Positions 33,275 through 43,916 of a stretch of DNA of 64,000 nucleotides are shown here, piece by piece. The stretch's first letter is position 1, and the number at the start of each line of letters is the position of its first letter. The notes below the pieces were generated by a model, which saw only the letters and a program-made list of their open reading frames with translations, made no database searches and was not told the origin of the DNA. Source of the stretch: VAZQ01 sp035693615 (GTDB lineage Bacteria > Pseudomonadota > Alphaproteobacteria > Rhizobiales > Xanthobacteraceae); the NCBI GenBank assembly GCA_035693615.1, contig DASSGH010000026.1:1-64000 (forward strand). Direction: 5' to 3'. A program made the position numbers and the translations under genes.

Positions 33275-34033
33275 ATGATCCGGCTCGGGACCTGCATGCT
33301 CGTGCGATGCATGCTGGCGCTGGCGGCCTTCCTTTCGCTGCTGCCGGCGGGCGCCTTTGCCGCGGAGGAGGTCGACCTTTTGCTGGTGCTGGCCTCCGAC
33401 GTGTCACGCAGCGTCGACCATCCGAAATTCCTGCTGCAGCGCGAGGGCTACGCCGCGGCGATTTCCGATCCACACGTGCTCGACGCGATCAAATCCGGGC
33501 TGCACCAGCGCATCGCGCTTTGCTTCGTCGAATGGTCGGGCTTCGGCGCACAGAAGCTGGTTATCGATTGGACCGTCGTCGACGGCCTCGACGCCGCACG
33601 CAAATTCGGCGACCAGTTGCTGGAATTGCCGCGTTCGTTCGCCGACCGCACCTCGATTAGCGGCGGCATCGAGTTTGCCGCCGCGCAGTTGGAGCGTGCG
33701 CCGTTCCCGGGCGCGCGCCGCACAATCGATGTGTCCGGTGACGGCACCAACAATGCCGGCCGCGACGTGAAGCTTGCCCGTGACGAAGTCGTCGGCAAGG
33801 GCATCGTCATCAACGGACTGGTGATCCTGAGCGACCGTCCGGTCCCGTGGAACGCGGAGCACACCAACCCGCCCGGCGGGCTCGAGAAGTACTATCAGGA
33901 CAATGTCGTCGGCGGCCCCGGGGCTTTCGTCCTGGTCGCCGAGAATTTCAACTCGTTCGGTCGCGCCATCATCAAGAAACTCATCGCCGAGATCGCATTG
34001 CTGCGACCCGAGCCGCGACGCTTGATGCGCTGA
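33275..34033 (+). CDS. secreted DUF1194 (von Willebrand factor A-like) protein
   Basis: A 252-residue exported protein: signal sequence (MLALAAFLSLLPAGAFAA, cleavage near residue 30) and then one von Willebrand A domain. The metal site DxSxS is D42-V-S44-R-S46, and the later Thr/Asp parts are in FADRTSISGGIEF and TIDVSGDGTNNAGRD. It matches the DUF1194 family of Hyphomicrobiales; function unknown, presumably metal-dependent protein binding in the periplasm. The ATG follows AGGAGG (GCAGGAGGATACGA); the frame is open further upstream to 33185 without support. Confidence 0.85.
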   Translation: MIRLGTCMLVRCMLALAAFLSLLPAGAFAAEEVDLLLVLASDVSRSVDHPKFLLQREGYAAAISDPHVLDAIKSGLHQRIALCFVEWSGFGAQKLVIDWTVVDGLDAARKFGDQLLELPRSFADRTSISGGIEFAAAQLERAPFPGARRTIDVSGDGTNNAGRDVKLARDEVVGKGIVINGLVILSDRPVPWNAEHTNPPGGLEKYYQDNVVGGPGAFVLVAENFNSFGRAIIKKLIAEIALLRPEPRRLMR

Positions 34034-34131
34034 GACATTGCAGGCCGCGCCCTAGCACGGTAGAGAATTCGCCGGGCAGCGGGCGCAGCGATTTGCGCGC
34101 GCTGCCGGCCGCGATAAAAGCAGGCAAGTCC

Positions 34132-34862
34132 ATGCAAAAAGTCTATCCCGATGCCCGCGCCGCGCTCGCCGGCTTGCTGAAGGACGGCATGATGATCATG
34201 GCCGGCGGATTCGGCCTCTGCGGTATCCCCGAGCAGCTCATTCTGGCGATCCGCGACTCCGGGGTTAAGAACCTCACCGTCGTCTCGAATAATTGCGGCA
34301 TCGACGGCGTCGGCCTCGGCCTTCTGCTAGACACCCGACAGATCAAGAAGATGATTTCGTCCTATGTAGGGGAGAACAAGACCTTCGCGCAGCAATATCT
34401 CGCGGGCGAACTGGAGATCGAGTTCAATCCGCAAGGAACGCTCGCCGAGCGCATCCGCGCCGGCGGCGCCGGCATTCCGGCATTCTTCACGCGAACAGGC
34501 GCCGGGACGCAGATCGCAAATGGAAAGGAGGAGCGCGAATTCGACGGCGATCGCTACATCATGGAGCGCGGGCTCGTGGCTGACCTCTCGATCGTGCATG
34601 CCTGGATGGGCGACACCGAGGGCAACCTCGTCTACCGCAAGACCGCGCGCAACTTCAATCCGATGATGGCCACGGCCGGCAAGGTCACCGTGGCCGAGAT
34701 CGAGCACCTCGTGCAGCCGGCGGATATCAATCCCGACCACATCGTTACACCCGGCGTCTACGTCAAGCGTATGGTGCATGTGCCCAATGCGGTCAAACAC
34801 ATCGAGCAGCGAACCGTGCGCAAGCGCACCGCAGCGCCGGCGGGAACCGGAGAGGAAGTGTA

Positions 34863-34863
<1 letters not shown>
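34132..34863 (+). CDS. scoA: 3-oxoacid CoA-transferase subunit A
   Basis: The 243-residue alpha subunit of a family I CoA-transferase (succinyl-CoA:3-ketoacid type; PcaI/AtoD homologues). It has the oxyanion and glycine-rich loop IMAGGFGLCGIPE, followed by VVSNNCGIDGVGLG and NPQGTLAERIRAGGAGIPAF. The ATG at 34132 starts MQKVYPDARAAL, the typical N-terminus; the upstream open frame to 33847 lies over DUF1194. The TAA stop overlaps the ATG of the beta subunit (TAATG). Substrate class (acetoacetate or 3-oxoadipate) is unresolved. Confidence 0.93.
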
Positions 34864-35519
<656 letters not shown>

Positions 35520-35641
35520 GCGACTGAAAGGACGTCGAAAACGCCGGCCGGCCGGGCGCGCGGCCGGCCACAGAAGCGTCACAGAGCGATTGCAAGCTCG
35601 CGCCATCAGCTTGCAGGTTTGCAGTTCGATCTCCTCCGGCC

Positions 35642-37672
35642 ATGGTCGGCCGGGCTGGTCGACGAACATTGAGACAAAGACGCGTCGTGACCGCGGCCGT
35701 TGGCATCAAACGCCTTGGATTTGCAGTTGCGGCGCTGACCGCCGCCGCGATCGCTGCTCTCGTCATCCTCCCGCTGTTGATCTCGGCCGACGCCGTACGC
35801 AAAGCAGTACAGGCCGAAATCCGCGCGGTAACCGGACTCGATCCGGTGCTGCGAGGCCAGGGCTCGGTATCGCTCTTTCCCGCCGGCAAGGTAAGCTTCG
35901 ACGACGTCATCCTGGGCGATAACCGCACCGGCGCACCGGCCTTAACGGCCGAACACATGGTCGCGCGCTTGCGCTTTTTCCCGCTTTTGATCGGGCGCAT
36001 CGAGATCGCCGACGTCTCGCTCGTGCGCCCGACCATCGCCATCGTCTTCAACGCCGACCGCAGCTCCAACTGGTCGGGACACATCGAGACACTGGCGCAA
36101 AATCTCAAGTCGGGAGCAGGCCGACCAGCCTCGTTTTCCGAGATCCGCATCGCCGGCGGCACCATCATCCTGCGCGACGAGGCCTCCGAAATCCTGGAAA
36201 CGATCTCGAATGTAGAGATGGCGCTCGCTTGGCCGTCGATCTCCCGAAGCTTCGCCGCGACTGGTCGCTTCACCTGGCACGACGAGCCGATCGACGCCAC
36301 CACCAGCCTCACCGATTTTGCTGACGCGCTGCAGGGCGAACGATCCGGCCTCAAGCTCCGCCTCGCCGGTACTCCCTTCAAGCTCGCGTTCGACGGCTAC
36401 ATCAGCCACCGGCCCACGCTCAAGATGGAGGGCACGCTCGCGGCCGATGCACCATCCTTGCGCGGGGCGCTGCGCTGGGCCGGCCAGCACCCTCCCCCGG
36501 GCGGCGGGTTCGGCCGCTTCGCGCTCAAGGCGCAAACCAACGTGGCCGGCGGGACCATCGCGCTTTCGGGCGTGAATATCGAGCTCGATGGTAATACCGG
36601 CGAAGGCGTGTTGACCTTCGACGGGCGGCAAACCCTGCAGGGAACGCTCGCCACGGAGGGGCTCGATCTGACGCCCTATATCTCCACCGTTCGTTTGCTG
36701 ACCGGTGGCGGCCGGGGATGGGACCGAAAACCGATCGCGCTCGACGGCCTCGACGGCGTGCAGCTCGATCTCAGGCTTTCGGCTGCCCGCGTCAATGTCG
36801 CGAATGCCAGATTCGGGCGAACCGCGGTGGCCGCCAACCTGCGCGACGGCAATCTCGCAGTGGCGATCGGCGAGTCACAGGCGTTCGGGGGTGTGGTCAG
36901 GGGCACGTTCGGGCTCGCCAAATCCGCGACCGGAGCCGGTTTGAAGGCACAGCTGCAATTCGCCGACGTCGATCTCGAGCAATGCCTTGGCGCATTATTC
37001 GGCATTCGCAGACTGGAGGGCAAAGGCAACCTCGGTTTGGTGATCGACAGTGCCGGTCGCAGCGTCTACGAGCTGACCAAGGGATTGAACGGCACGGCGA
37101 GCCTCGTCAGCCGCAAGGGGGCGATCGCGGGATTTAACGTCGAGCAGCTGCTCAAGCGCATCGAGCGGCGGCCGCTCTCGGGCGGAGGCGAATTCCGCAC
37201 CGGCAAAACCCCTTACGACGCACTCTCCGTCAATCTGAAAATCGTCCAGGGTGTGGCGAATGTCGAAGACGTGCGCATGGAGGGCTCGAGCGTCGGTCTC
37301 GCGGTAGCGGGCGCGGCGTCGATACCCGAGCGCGACCTCGATCTTCGGGGAACCGCCAGCCTGCTTGCGATGACGAGCGGCACGGCGGCACCCGCGTTCG
37401 AGCTACCTTTCATGGTGCAGGGCTCGTGGGATGACCCCGTCATTTTGCCGGACCCGCAGAGCCGCCTTCTGCACTCGGGCGCGGCGCAGCCCCTTCTCGA
37501 TGCGGTGCGCAACCGCAGTCTGCGCGATCCGGTTCGCTCGGCCATTGAGCGCCTGACCGGGACGGCGCCGCCGGGACCGGCGGCGCCTCCGGCGCTGGCA
37601 GGAAGCTCCGCGCCGGCCGGCGCGCAAACGCCGGCCACAGTCGACACCGAGCCTGCGCAAGAGAGCCGCTAG
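35642..37672 (+). CDS. AsmA family protein
   Basis: A 676-residue protein with a single N-terminal membrane helix (about residues 25-48) and a long beta-rich periplasmic part typical of AsmA/TamB-like bridge proteins that act in lipid transport to the outer membrane. The family pattern is seen after the anchor (GLDPVLRGQGSVSLFPAGK, then LTAEHMVARLRFFPLLIGR) and in the C-terminal AsmA domain (GIRRLEGKGNLGLVIDSAG, KGAIAGFNVEQLLKRIE). The tail is Pro/Ala-rich and presumably disordered. A GTG at 35687 is an alternative start. It stands alone between CoA-transferase and a convergent ABC operon. Confidence 0.9.
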   Translation: MVGRAGRRTLRQRRVVTAAVGIKRLGFAVAALTAAAIAALVILPLLISADAVRKAVQAEIRAVTGLDPVLRGQGSVSLFPAGKVSFDDVILGDNRTGAPALTAEHMVARLRFFPLLIGRIEIADVSLVRPTIAIVFNADRSSNWSGHIETLAQNLKSGAGRPASFSEIRIAGGTIILRDEASEILETISNVEMALAWPSISRSFAATGRFTWHDEPIDATTSLTDFADALQGERSGLKLRLAGTPFKLAFDGYISHRPTLKMEGTLAADAPSLRGALRWAGQHPPPGGGFGRFALKAQTNVAGGTIALSGVNIELDGNTGEGVLTFDGRQTLQGTLATEGLDLTPYISTVRLLTGGGRGWDRKPIALDGLDGVQLDLRLSAARVNVANARFGRTAVAANLRDGNLAVAIGESQAFGGVVRGTFGLAKSATGAGLKAQLQFADVDLEQCLGALFGIRRLEGKGNLGLVIDSAGRSVYELTKGLNGTASLVSRKGAIAGFNVEQLLKRIERRPLSGGGEFRTGKTPYDALSVNLKIVQGVANVEDVRMEGSSVGLAVAGAASIPERDLDLRGTASLLAMTSGTAAPAFELPFMVQGSWDDPVILPDPQSRLLHSGAAQPLLDAVRNRSLRDPVRSAIERLTGTAPPGPAAPPALAGSSAPAGAQTPATVDTEPAQESR

Positions 37673-37712
37673 CTAGCAGCCATTCCCGCCCACCTTTGCG
37701 GCAGCAGACGCG

Positions 37713-38525
37713 TCAGCGCGCGGCAAGACCCGCGACGCCGCCGCGGCCGACATCCTGGAATTTCGCGAGCAGTGAGGCGCCGGCAATGCCGACGGCCACG
37801 ATCGCGATCAAGATCGAGCAGATGGCGTTGATCTCCGGCTTCACGCCGAGGCGAACCTCCGAATAGATGCGGATGGGCAGCGTCGTCGCGCCGGGACCGG
37901 TGGTGAAGCTCGCGATCACGAGATCGTCGAGCGACAAGGTGAAGGCGAGCATCCAGCCCGACACCAGCGCCGGCGCGATCAGCGGTAACGTCACCGTCAG
38001 AAACGTCTTCAACGGCGGACAGCCGAGGTCCATCGCCGCTTCTTCGAGGCTCGTGTCGAACGTCAAGAGCCGCGATTGCACCACCACGGTGACAAAACAC
38101 GTGATTAGCGTCGTGTGGGCGATCGTAATCGTCCAGAAGCCGCGATTGATATCGATGGCCACGAACAGCAGCAGCAGCGCAAGTCCGGTGATCACTTCCG
38201 GCATAACCAGCGGCGCGTAGATCATGCCGGAAAACAGCACGCGGCCTCGAAAGCGCCCGAACCGCACCAGCGCAATGGCTGCCAGCGTCCCCAGTATCGT
38301 CGCCGCGCTCGCCGACAGGACAGCGATGCGCAGCGTCACCCAGGCGGATTCCAGCATGGCGCGGTCCTCGATGAGCTCGGCATACCAGCGCAACGACCAG
38401 CCGCCCCACACGGTCACGAGCCGCGAGGCATTGAACGAGTAGATCACCAGAATGGCGATCGGCAGATAAAGGAAGGCAAGCCCCAGCGCGAGCGAGCCGA
38501 CATTGAACCAAGACGCCTTGCGCAT
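37713..38525 (-). CDS. potI: polyamine-type ABC transporter permease PotI-like
   Basis: A 270-residue BPD permease with six helices and the coupling loop EEAAMDLGCPPLKTFLTVTLP. It closely follows the PotI/PotC pattern (YSFNASRLVTVWGGWSLRWY near the start, DDLVIASFTTGPGATTLPI in the middle). From the ATG at 38525, two bases after the potH stop, length is normal; the open frame further upstream lies inside potH. Last gene of the potG-H-I operon. Confidence 0.9.
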   Translation of the reverse strand: MRKASWFNVGSLALGLAFLYLPIAILVIYSFNASRLVTVWGGWSLRWYAELIEDRAMLESAWVTLRIAVLSASAATILGTLAAIALVRFGRFRGRVLFSGMIYAPLVMPEVITGLALLLLFVAIDINRGFWTITIAHTTLITCFVTVVVQSRLLTFDTSLEEAAMDLGCPPLKTFLTVTLPLIAPALVSGWMLAFTLSLDDLVIASFTTGPGATTLPIRIYSEVRLGVKPEINAICSILIAIVAVGIAGASLLAKFQDVGRGGVAGLAAR

Positions 38526-38527
38526 GG

Positions 38528-39454
38528 TCAGTGTCCCCTTGCGAGATCGCGCGTCTGCACCTGCTCGTAGACAACGATCGGCACAACCAGCAGGCAGAGC
38601 AGCACGACCGCAACAGCGGACGCCACCGGCCAATCCCTGTTGGCGAAAAACTCACCCCACAGCGTCTGCCCGATCATCATCGTCTGCGAGCTGCCGAGCA
38701 GGTCGGGGATGACGAACTCGCCAACGATGGGAATGAAGCAAAGCAAGACTCCCGCGACGATGCCCGGCCGCGACAGTGGCAGCGTCACCAGCCAGAATGC
38801 TTTCCAGTTGGGACAGCCGAGGTCGGCGGCGGCCTCGAGCAGCGTCTCGTCCATTTTCTCCAGCGTGGCGTAGATCGGCAGCACCATGAACGGCAGGTAG
38901 GAGTAGACGATGCCGATATAGACCGCCGTATCGGTGGAGAGCCACGCCGGCGGCTCGTCGACGATGCGCAGCGCCAGCAGCACCTGATTGAGCAGGCCGT
39001 CGCGCTGGAGAATGTTGATCCAGGCGTAGATGCGGATGAGAAACGACGTCCAGAATGGCAGCACTACCAGCACGAACACCACGGGCTGCCAGCGCCGCGG
39101 GGCGCGCGCCATGCCGTAAGCGACGGGGAAACCGATCAGCAGCAGCAGCAGCGTCGAGCAGGCGGCGACCTCCAGGCTCTTGAGATAGGAGGCGAGGTAG
39201 AGCCAATCGGAGCCAAGCAAGGCGTAGTTCTCGAATGACAGTGTAGAGAGGGCTTGCGCGAGGCCGTTCCAACCGGCGGCGAGATCGAACACGGGCGTGT
39301 AAGGCGGTTGCGCGATCGCCGTATGCGAGAGGCTGATCTTGAGCACGATCAGGAACGGAAGGAGGAAGAACGCGCTGAGCCACAGATAAGGAACGAGCAC
39401 GACCAGCCGCTCGCTCCAGGATTGACGCCCGCGTTTGCCCATTGCTGCGTCCAC
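38528..39454 (-). CDS. potH: polyamine-type ABC transporter permease PotH-like
   Basis: A 308-residue BPD permease with six predicted helices, starting before VVLVPYLWLSAFFLLPFL, and the coupling loop EAAADLGCPNWKAFWLVTLP. PotH-like features include LPFWTSFLIRIYAW, GDWP-like NRDWPVASAVAVVL and the long first periplasmic loop. The GTG at 39454 has GGGAAGG at proper spacing; ATG at 39442 is an alternative. It would pair with PotI as the membrane channel. Confidence 0.9.
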   Translation of the reverse strand: MDAAMGKRGRQSWSERLVVLVPYLWLSAFFLLPFLIVLKISLSHTAIAQPPYTPVFDLAAGWNGLAQALSTLSFENYALLGSDWLYLASYLKSLEVAACSTLLLLLIGFPVAYGMARAPRRWQPVVFVLVVLPFWTSFLIRIYAWINILQRDGLLNQVLLALRIVDEPPAWLSTDTAVYIGIVYSYLPFMVLPIYATLEKMDETLLEAAADLGCPNWKAFWLVTLPLSRPGIVAGVLLCFIPIVGEFVIPDLLGSSQTMMIGQTLWGEFFANRDWPVASAVAVVLLCLLVVPIVVYEQVQTRDLARGH

Positions 39455-39467
39455 GGCAGTGCCTTCC

Positions 39468-40637
39468 CTAACGCGTGAGCACCATCGCTGCCTCAGGAGC
39501 CCAGGTCAGCCACACCCGCTCATCCCAAGCGATCGGCCGCTCGACGACCCGCGTCACATTGGCGACGGCCGTCTTCATGACCGTCCCGCTGTCGAGCCGC
39601 ACCTTGTAGATCGAGAGGTCGCCGAGATAGCCGATATCCGTGACCTCGCCAGCCACGCAGTTCTCCTCCGCGCGTCCCGGCGCCTGCTGCGCGATGCGCA
39701 CCTTCTCGGGCCTCAGCGCCACCCATACGACGTCGCCCGGCTTCGCATCCGCCGGGGAGAGCGCTCGCAGACGCCCGGCTGTGTCGCTAACAACCACCGT
39801 TCCCGAAGCGCCGACGTCGATCACGCGGCCTTCGATCAGATTGATCTCGCCGATAAAGTCCGCCACCCAGCGCGAGTTCGGCCGCTCGTAGATCTCCTGC
39901 GGCGTGGCGACCTGAATGAGCCGGCCGCGGTCCATGACCGCGATGCGATCAGCGACCGTCATCGCTTCCTGCTGGTCGTGCGTGACGATGATGAAGGTGA
40001 GGTCGAGCCTCTGCTGCAGCTGCATCAATTCGAACTGCGTCTCCCCGCGCAGCTTCTTGTCCAGCGCCGCGAGCGGCTCATCGAGCAGCAGCACGCGCGG
40101 ACGCTTGATCAGGGAACGCGCGAGCGCCACGCGCTGGCGCTGGCCGCCGGAGAGCTGGTGCGGCTTGCGTTTGGCGAAGCCGTCAAGCCGCACCAAGGCC
40201 AGCATCTCCTCGACCCGCGTCGCGATCTCGGAATTGGGAAGCCGCTCCTGTTTGAGCCCGAACGCGACATTACCTTCGACCGTCAGGTGCGGAAACAACG
40301 CGTAGCTTTGGAACATCATGTTGATCGGCCGCCGATAGGGCGGAACCGGCGCGATATCCTGCCCATCCAGCAGGATGCGTCCCGCGTCCGGCGTCTCAAA
40401 TCCAGCGAGGAGGCGCAAGAGCGTGGTCTTGCCGCAGCCGGAGGGACCGAGTAGTGCGAAAAACTCGCCGGGAAAAATGTCGAGCGAGACCTGCTCGACC
40501 GCGGTCGCGCCGCCGAATCGCTTGCTCACGCCATCAAAGCGCAAGAGCGCTTGCGCGGCCGGCTGCGCCCATGGCGCAAAAGCTCGCCGCGCGCCCCGCC
40601 GCTGCGGATGGTTGCTCGAATCGGCGCCGCTCTTCAT
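39468..40637 (-). CDS. potG: polyamine-type ABC transporter ATP-binding protein PotG-like
   Basis: A 389-residue ABC ATPase with Walker A GPSGCGKTT, Q-loop MMFQSYALFPHL, signature LSGGQRQRVALAR, Walker B VLLLDEPLAALD and switch THDQQEAM, followed by a C-terminal TOBE domain (ALRPEKVRI) characteristic of PotA/PotG/AfuC/UgpC ATPases. It heads a potG-H-I operon, 140 bases downstream of glpK. The periplasmic binding protein PotF is not in the window, so putrescine or spermidine specificity is inferred from family resemblance only. Confidence 0.92.
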   Translation of the reverse strand: MKSGADSSNHPQRRGARRAFAPWAQPAAQALLRFDGVSKRFGGATAVEQVSLDIFPGEFFALLGPSGCGKTTLLRLLAGFETPDAGRILLDGQDIAPVPPYRRPINMMFQSYALFPHLTVEGNVAFGLKQERLPNSEIATRVEEMLALVRLDGFAKRKPHQLSGGQRQRVALARSLIKRPRVLLLDEPLAALDKKLRGETQFELMQLQQRLDLTFIIVTHDQQEAMTVADRIAVMDRGRLIQVATPQEIYERPNSRWVADFIGEINLIEGRVIDVGASGTVVVSDTAGRLRALSPADAKPGDVVWVALRPEKVRIAQQAPGRAEENCVAGEVTDIGYLGDLSIYKVRLDSGTVMKTAVANVTRVVERPIAWDERVWLTWAPEAAMVLTR

Positions 40638-40777
40638 CGCGCCACGCTAACGGCACAGGGCGCGCGGCTCAATCTCCGGCGCCGCGGCGCGGCGTGCGGA
40701 ACGGCGGCTTCGGCAATCATCACCGCGCGCATTGGCAACCGGCGACCCGCTGACGCCGCGGTTCGCAGCTGCGATGC

Positions 40778-42280
40778 TCAGACTCGGCTCAGCGTGCGCG
40801 CGACGGCGTCGCGCCAACCCGCCCATTTGTGCTCGCGCGTCGCGGCGTCCATCTGCGGTTCGAACCGCCGCTCGCGTTGCCAAGTCGCCGCAAAGTCCGC
40901 CAGATCAGGGCACAATCCCGCGGCACGGCCGGCGAGATAGGCGGCGCCGAGCGCGGTGGTCTCCATCACGGCGGGGCGATCGACGGGCAGCGCCAGGATG
41001 TCGGCGAGGAACTGCATGGTCGCATCGCTCGCCGCCATCCCGCCATCGACGCGCAACACGGAGCTCGCACCGGAAGCGGGCCAGTCGGCGTGCATGGCTT
41101 CGAGCAGATCGCGAGTCTGGTATCCGACCGCCTCCAGCGCCGCGCGCGCGAGCTCGGCGACGCCCGATTTGCGGGTGAGGCCATAAATGGCGCCGCGCGC
41201 CTGCGCGTCCCACCAGGGCGCGCCGAGCCCGACGAAGGCGGGCACGAGGTAGATCTGCTCGGCAGGGTCTGCCGCGGCGGCGAGCATGTTCACGTCCGGC
41301 GCCGTCGCGATCACCTTGAGCGCATCGCGCAGCCACTGCACCGCCGCTCCGGCGATGAAGATCGCGCCCTCGAGGGCGTAGGTGCGGTGGCCTTCCAGTT
41401 GATAGGCAATTGTGGTCAGGAGTCGGTTCTTGGACGCAACCTGCTGATGGCCGGTGTTGAGCAGCGCAAAGCAGCCGGTGCCGTAGGTCGATTTCACCAT
41501 GCCGGGCGCAAAGCAGCCCTGCCCCACGGTCGCCGCCTGTTGGTCTCCCGCCACTCCTAGAATGCGCATCGAGGGACCGAACAGATCGGTGCTCCCGAAA
41601 TCCCCGGCGCAATCATGGATCGGCGCCAGCATGGCTTCGGGGACGCCGAACATTTCGCAGAGCTCGCTATCCCAGCTCCCCGTGCGGATATCCATCAGCA
41701 ACGTGCGCGCGGCATTGGTGGCGTCGGTCGCATGCAGCTTGCCGCCGGTGAGCCGCCACAACAAGAAGCTGTCCACCGTTCCGAAGGCAAGCCGGCCAGC
41801 TTGCGCCGCGACGCGCGCCCCATCGACGTGCTCGAGCAGCCAGGCGATTTTGGTCGCGGAAAAATAAGGATCGAGAAGAAGCCCGGTACGCGCCGCGATT
41901 GCCGGCTCGTCTCCACGCGCCCGCAGCGCGGCGCAAGCATCCGCCGTGCGCCGATCCTGCCAAACGATCGCGTTGTGGATGGGGCGGCCGGTTGCCCGCT
42001 CCCATACGATGGTCGTCTCGCGCTGATTGGCGATGCCGATGGCGGCGATAGTCTTCGCCGCTACCCCTGCCCGCGCAATCGCCGCGTGCACAGTTGCCAC
42101 CGTCGTCGACCAGATATCCTCGACATCGTGCTCGACGCGGCCGGGCGCCGGGTAGAGCTGCGCAAATTCCTGCTGCGCTGTCGCAACCGGCTTCAGCGCC
42201 GCATCGAAGACGATGGCGCGGGTCGAGGTCGTGCCTTGATCAATGGCGAGAAGGTAATCGGGCAACCTCGCTCCCCCCAT
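40778..42280 (-). CDS. glpK: glycerol kinase
   Basis: A 500-residue FGGY-family kinase phosphorylating glycerol to glycerol 3-phosphate. The N-terminal phosphate-binding motif LAIDQGTTSTRAIVFD, the segment GIANQRETTIVWERATG, and IVWQDRRT are all glycerol kinase signatures, and the C-terminal half has GGMAASDATMQFLADIL. The ATG at 42280 gives MGGARLPDYL; a TTG five codons later would give the more common start. It lies three bases downstream of glpD, forming a glpD-glpK operon. Confidence 0.95.
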   Translation of the reverse strand: MGGARLPDYLLAIDQGTTSTRAIVFDAALKPVATAQQEFAQLYPAPGRVEHDVEDIWSTTVATVHAAIARAGVAAKTIAAIGIANQRETTIVWERATGRPIHNAIVWQDRRTADACAALRARGDEPAIAARTGLLLDPYFSATKIAWLLEHVDGARVAAQAGRLAFGTVDSFLLWRLTGGKLHATDATNAARTLLMDIRTGSWDSELCEMFGVPEAMLAPIHDCAGDFGSTDLFGPSMRILGVAGDQQAATVGQGCFAPGMVKSTYGTGCFALLNTGHQQVASKNRLLTTIAYQLEGHRTYALEGAIFIAGAAVQWLRDALKVIATAPDVNMLAAAADPAEQIYLVPAFVGLGAPWWDAQARGAIYGLTRKSGVAELARAALEAVGYQTRDLLEAMHADWPASGASSVLRVDGGMAASDATMQFLADILALPVDRPAVMETTALGAAYLAGRAAGLCPDLADFAATWQRERRFEPQMDAATREHKWAGWRDAVARTLSRV

Positions 42281-42283
42281 CTC

Positions 42284-43774
42284 TCATACGCTGGGCACCA
42301 TGGCGGCGATCATAGTCGCCAAGCGCGCGCGCTGTTCGGGTGAAAAATGCAATCCCAGTTTCGTGCGCCGCCACAGCACGTCATCCTCGGTCTGCGCCCA
42401 TTCCCGCTCCACCAAATAGCGCACCTCGACGGCCGTGAGGTCAGCGCCGATGCAGGGCCCGAGCTCGTCCAAGCTCGCAGCCGGCCCGAGCACGCGCTCG
42501 ACACGCGTGCCATAGGCGCGCAGGAGGCGCCGCGCATGCGCTTCGCTCAAGAAAGGGCGCGACTTGCGCGTGTTCGCCACGAGCGCCTCGATGCCATCGT
42601 AGCGGAAGTCGCCACCGGGAAGATGCGACGCCTTAGTCCATGCGGGTCCGACTTTCACGATATGCGCAACGCGATCGATCGCCTGTTCGGCCAGGCGCCG
42701 GTAGGTCGTGATCTTGCCGCCGTAAACGGTCAATAGCGGCGCCTCGCCGTGCGGTTCATCGAGCGCCAGGAGATAATCACGGGTTACGTCCTGCGCCTTC
42801 CTCGAGCCGTCGTCATAGAGCGCGCGCACGCCGGCGAACGACCAAACCACGTCGGCGGGGCTTACCCTCGCGCGGAAGTGCTCATTGGTGACAGCGCAAA
42901 GATAGGCAATCTCATCGACGGTGGGTTTGACCTCGCTGGGATCACCCGCAAAGCTCTGATCCGTGGTTCCGATCAGCGTGAAATCGCGCTCGAACGGCAG
43001 CGCGAACACCACCCGATGGTCTCGCGTCTGCACGATATAGCCGTGGTCATGTTCGAACAGGCGCGGAACCAGGATGTGGCTGCCTTTGTCGAGCCGCGCG
43101 GGGACGGCGGCGGGGTCGCCCAGCACGCGGCTCGCGAACGACTTCAGCCAAGGGCCCGTCGCATTGACCAGGATGCGGGCCATAGCGAGATTGCGACGAC
43201 CCCGGGTCTCGAGCACGAGGCGCCACACAGCGCCGCGCTCCGCCTTGATGCAGCGCGTTCGGGTGCGGATCACGGCGCCCCGCTCGGCGGCGTCGACGGC
43301 GGTGAGCACCACCAGGCGCGCGTCATCGGCAAAGCAATCCGAATATTCGAACCCGCGCTGGTAACGGGCGGCGAGCGGCGCGCCGAGCGGATCGCTGGCA
43401 AGGTCAAGGGCGCGTGCCGGAGGAAGGATTTGCCGTCCACCGAGGTGATCGTAGACGAACAGCCCGAGGCGCAGCATCCATGCAGGACGGCGCCCCGGCT
43501 CGCTCGGCAGCACAAAGCGCATGGGGCGGATCAGGTGGGGCGCCATGCGCAGCATCACTTCGCGCTCGATGAGCGCCTCGCGCACCAGCCGCAGCCATCC
43601 GTGCTCGAGATAGCGCAACCCGCCGTGGATCAGCTTGGTCGAGGCGGACGAGGTCCCGGAGGAAAGATCGTTCTGCTCGACAAGCAATACACGCAGCCCG
43701 CGGCCCGCGGCGTCGCGGGCGATGCCGGCGCCATTGATGCCCCCGCCGACAATGGCGAGATCGAAATCGACCAT
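42284..43774 (-). CDS. glpD: glycerol-3-phosphate dehydrogenase (FAD)
   Basis: A 496-residue membrane-associated flavoprotein that oxidises glycerol 3-phosphate to dihydroxyacetone phosphate and reduces quinone. The FAD motif is IVGGGINGAG (residues 8-17), followed by SSGTSSASTKLIHGGLRYLE, a GlpD hallmark. The C-terminal domain has GGKITTYRRLAEQ. The ATG at 43774 (MVDFDLAIVGG) is preferred over the frame opening at 43804. It is coupled to glpK downstream; no glpR or glpF is adjacent. Confidence 0.95.
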   Translation of the reverse strand: MVDFDLAIVGGGINGAGIARDAAGRGLRVLLVEQNDLSSGTSSASTKLIHGGLRYLEHGWLRLVREALIEREVMLRMAPHLIRPMRFVLPSEPGRRPAWMLRLGLFVYDHLGGRQILPPARALDLASDPLGAPLAARYQRGFEYSDCFADDARLVVLTAVDAAERGAVIRTRTRCIKAERGAVWRLVLETRGRRNLAMARILVNATGPWLKSFASRVLGDPAAVPARLDKGSHILVPRLFEHDHGYIVQTRDHRVVFALPFERDFTLIGTTDQSFAGDPSEVKPTVDEIAYLCAVTNEHFRARVSPADVVWSFAGVRALYDDGSRKAQDVTRDYLLALDEPHGEAPLLTVYGGKITTYRRLAEQAIDRVAHIVKVGPAWTKASHLPGGDFRYDGIEALVANTRKSRPFLSEAHARRLLRAYGTRVERVLGPAASLDELGPCIGADLTAVEVRYLVEREWAQTEDDVLWRRTKLGLHFSPEQRARLATMIAAMVPSV

Positions 43775-43916
43775 GCCTCGCTCGTTCCGTTCAGCGCGCG
43801 ACAAGGATGGCGCGCCGCAGCAGCCGGCTCAAGCTTGATTGCCGCAGGATCGGCTCTTGCATCGCGCGCGGCATAATCGATGATGCGAGCGCGTTTGCCA
43901 GCAACGGGAGAAGCCG

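Noticed and set aside
31920..33473. 517-codon antisense open frame opposite the enolase-superfamily gene
   Set aside because: The plus-strand enzyme has a complete catalytic set; the opposite frame is Arg/Pro-rich with no family motif.
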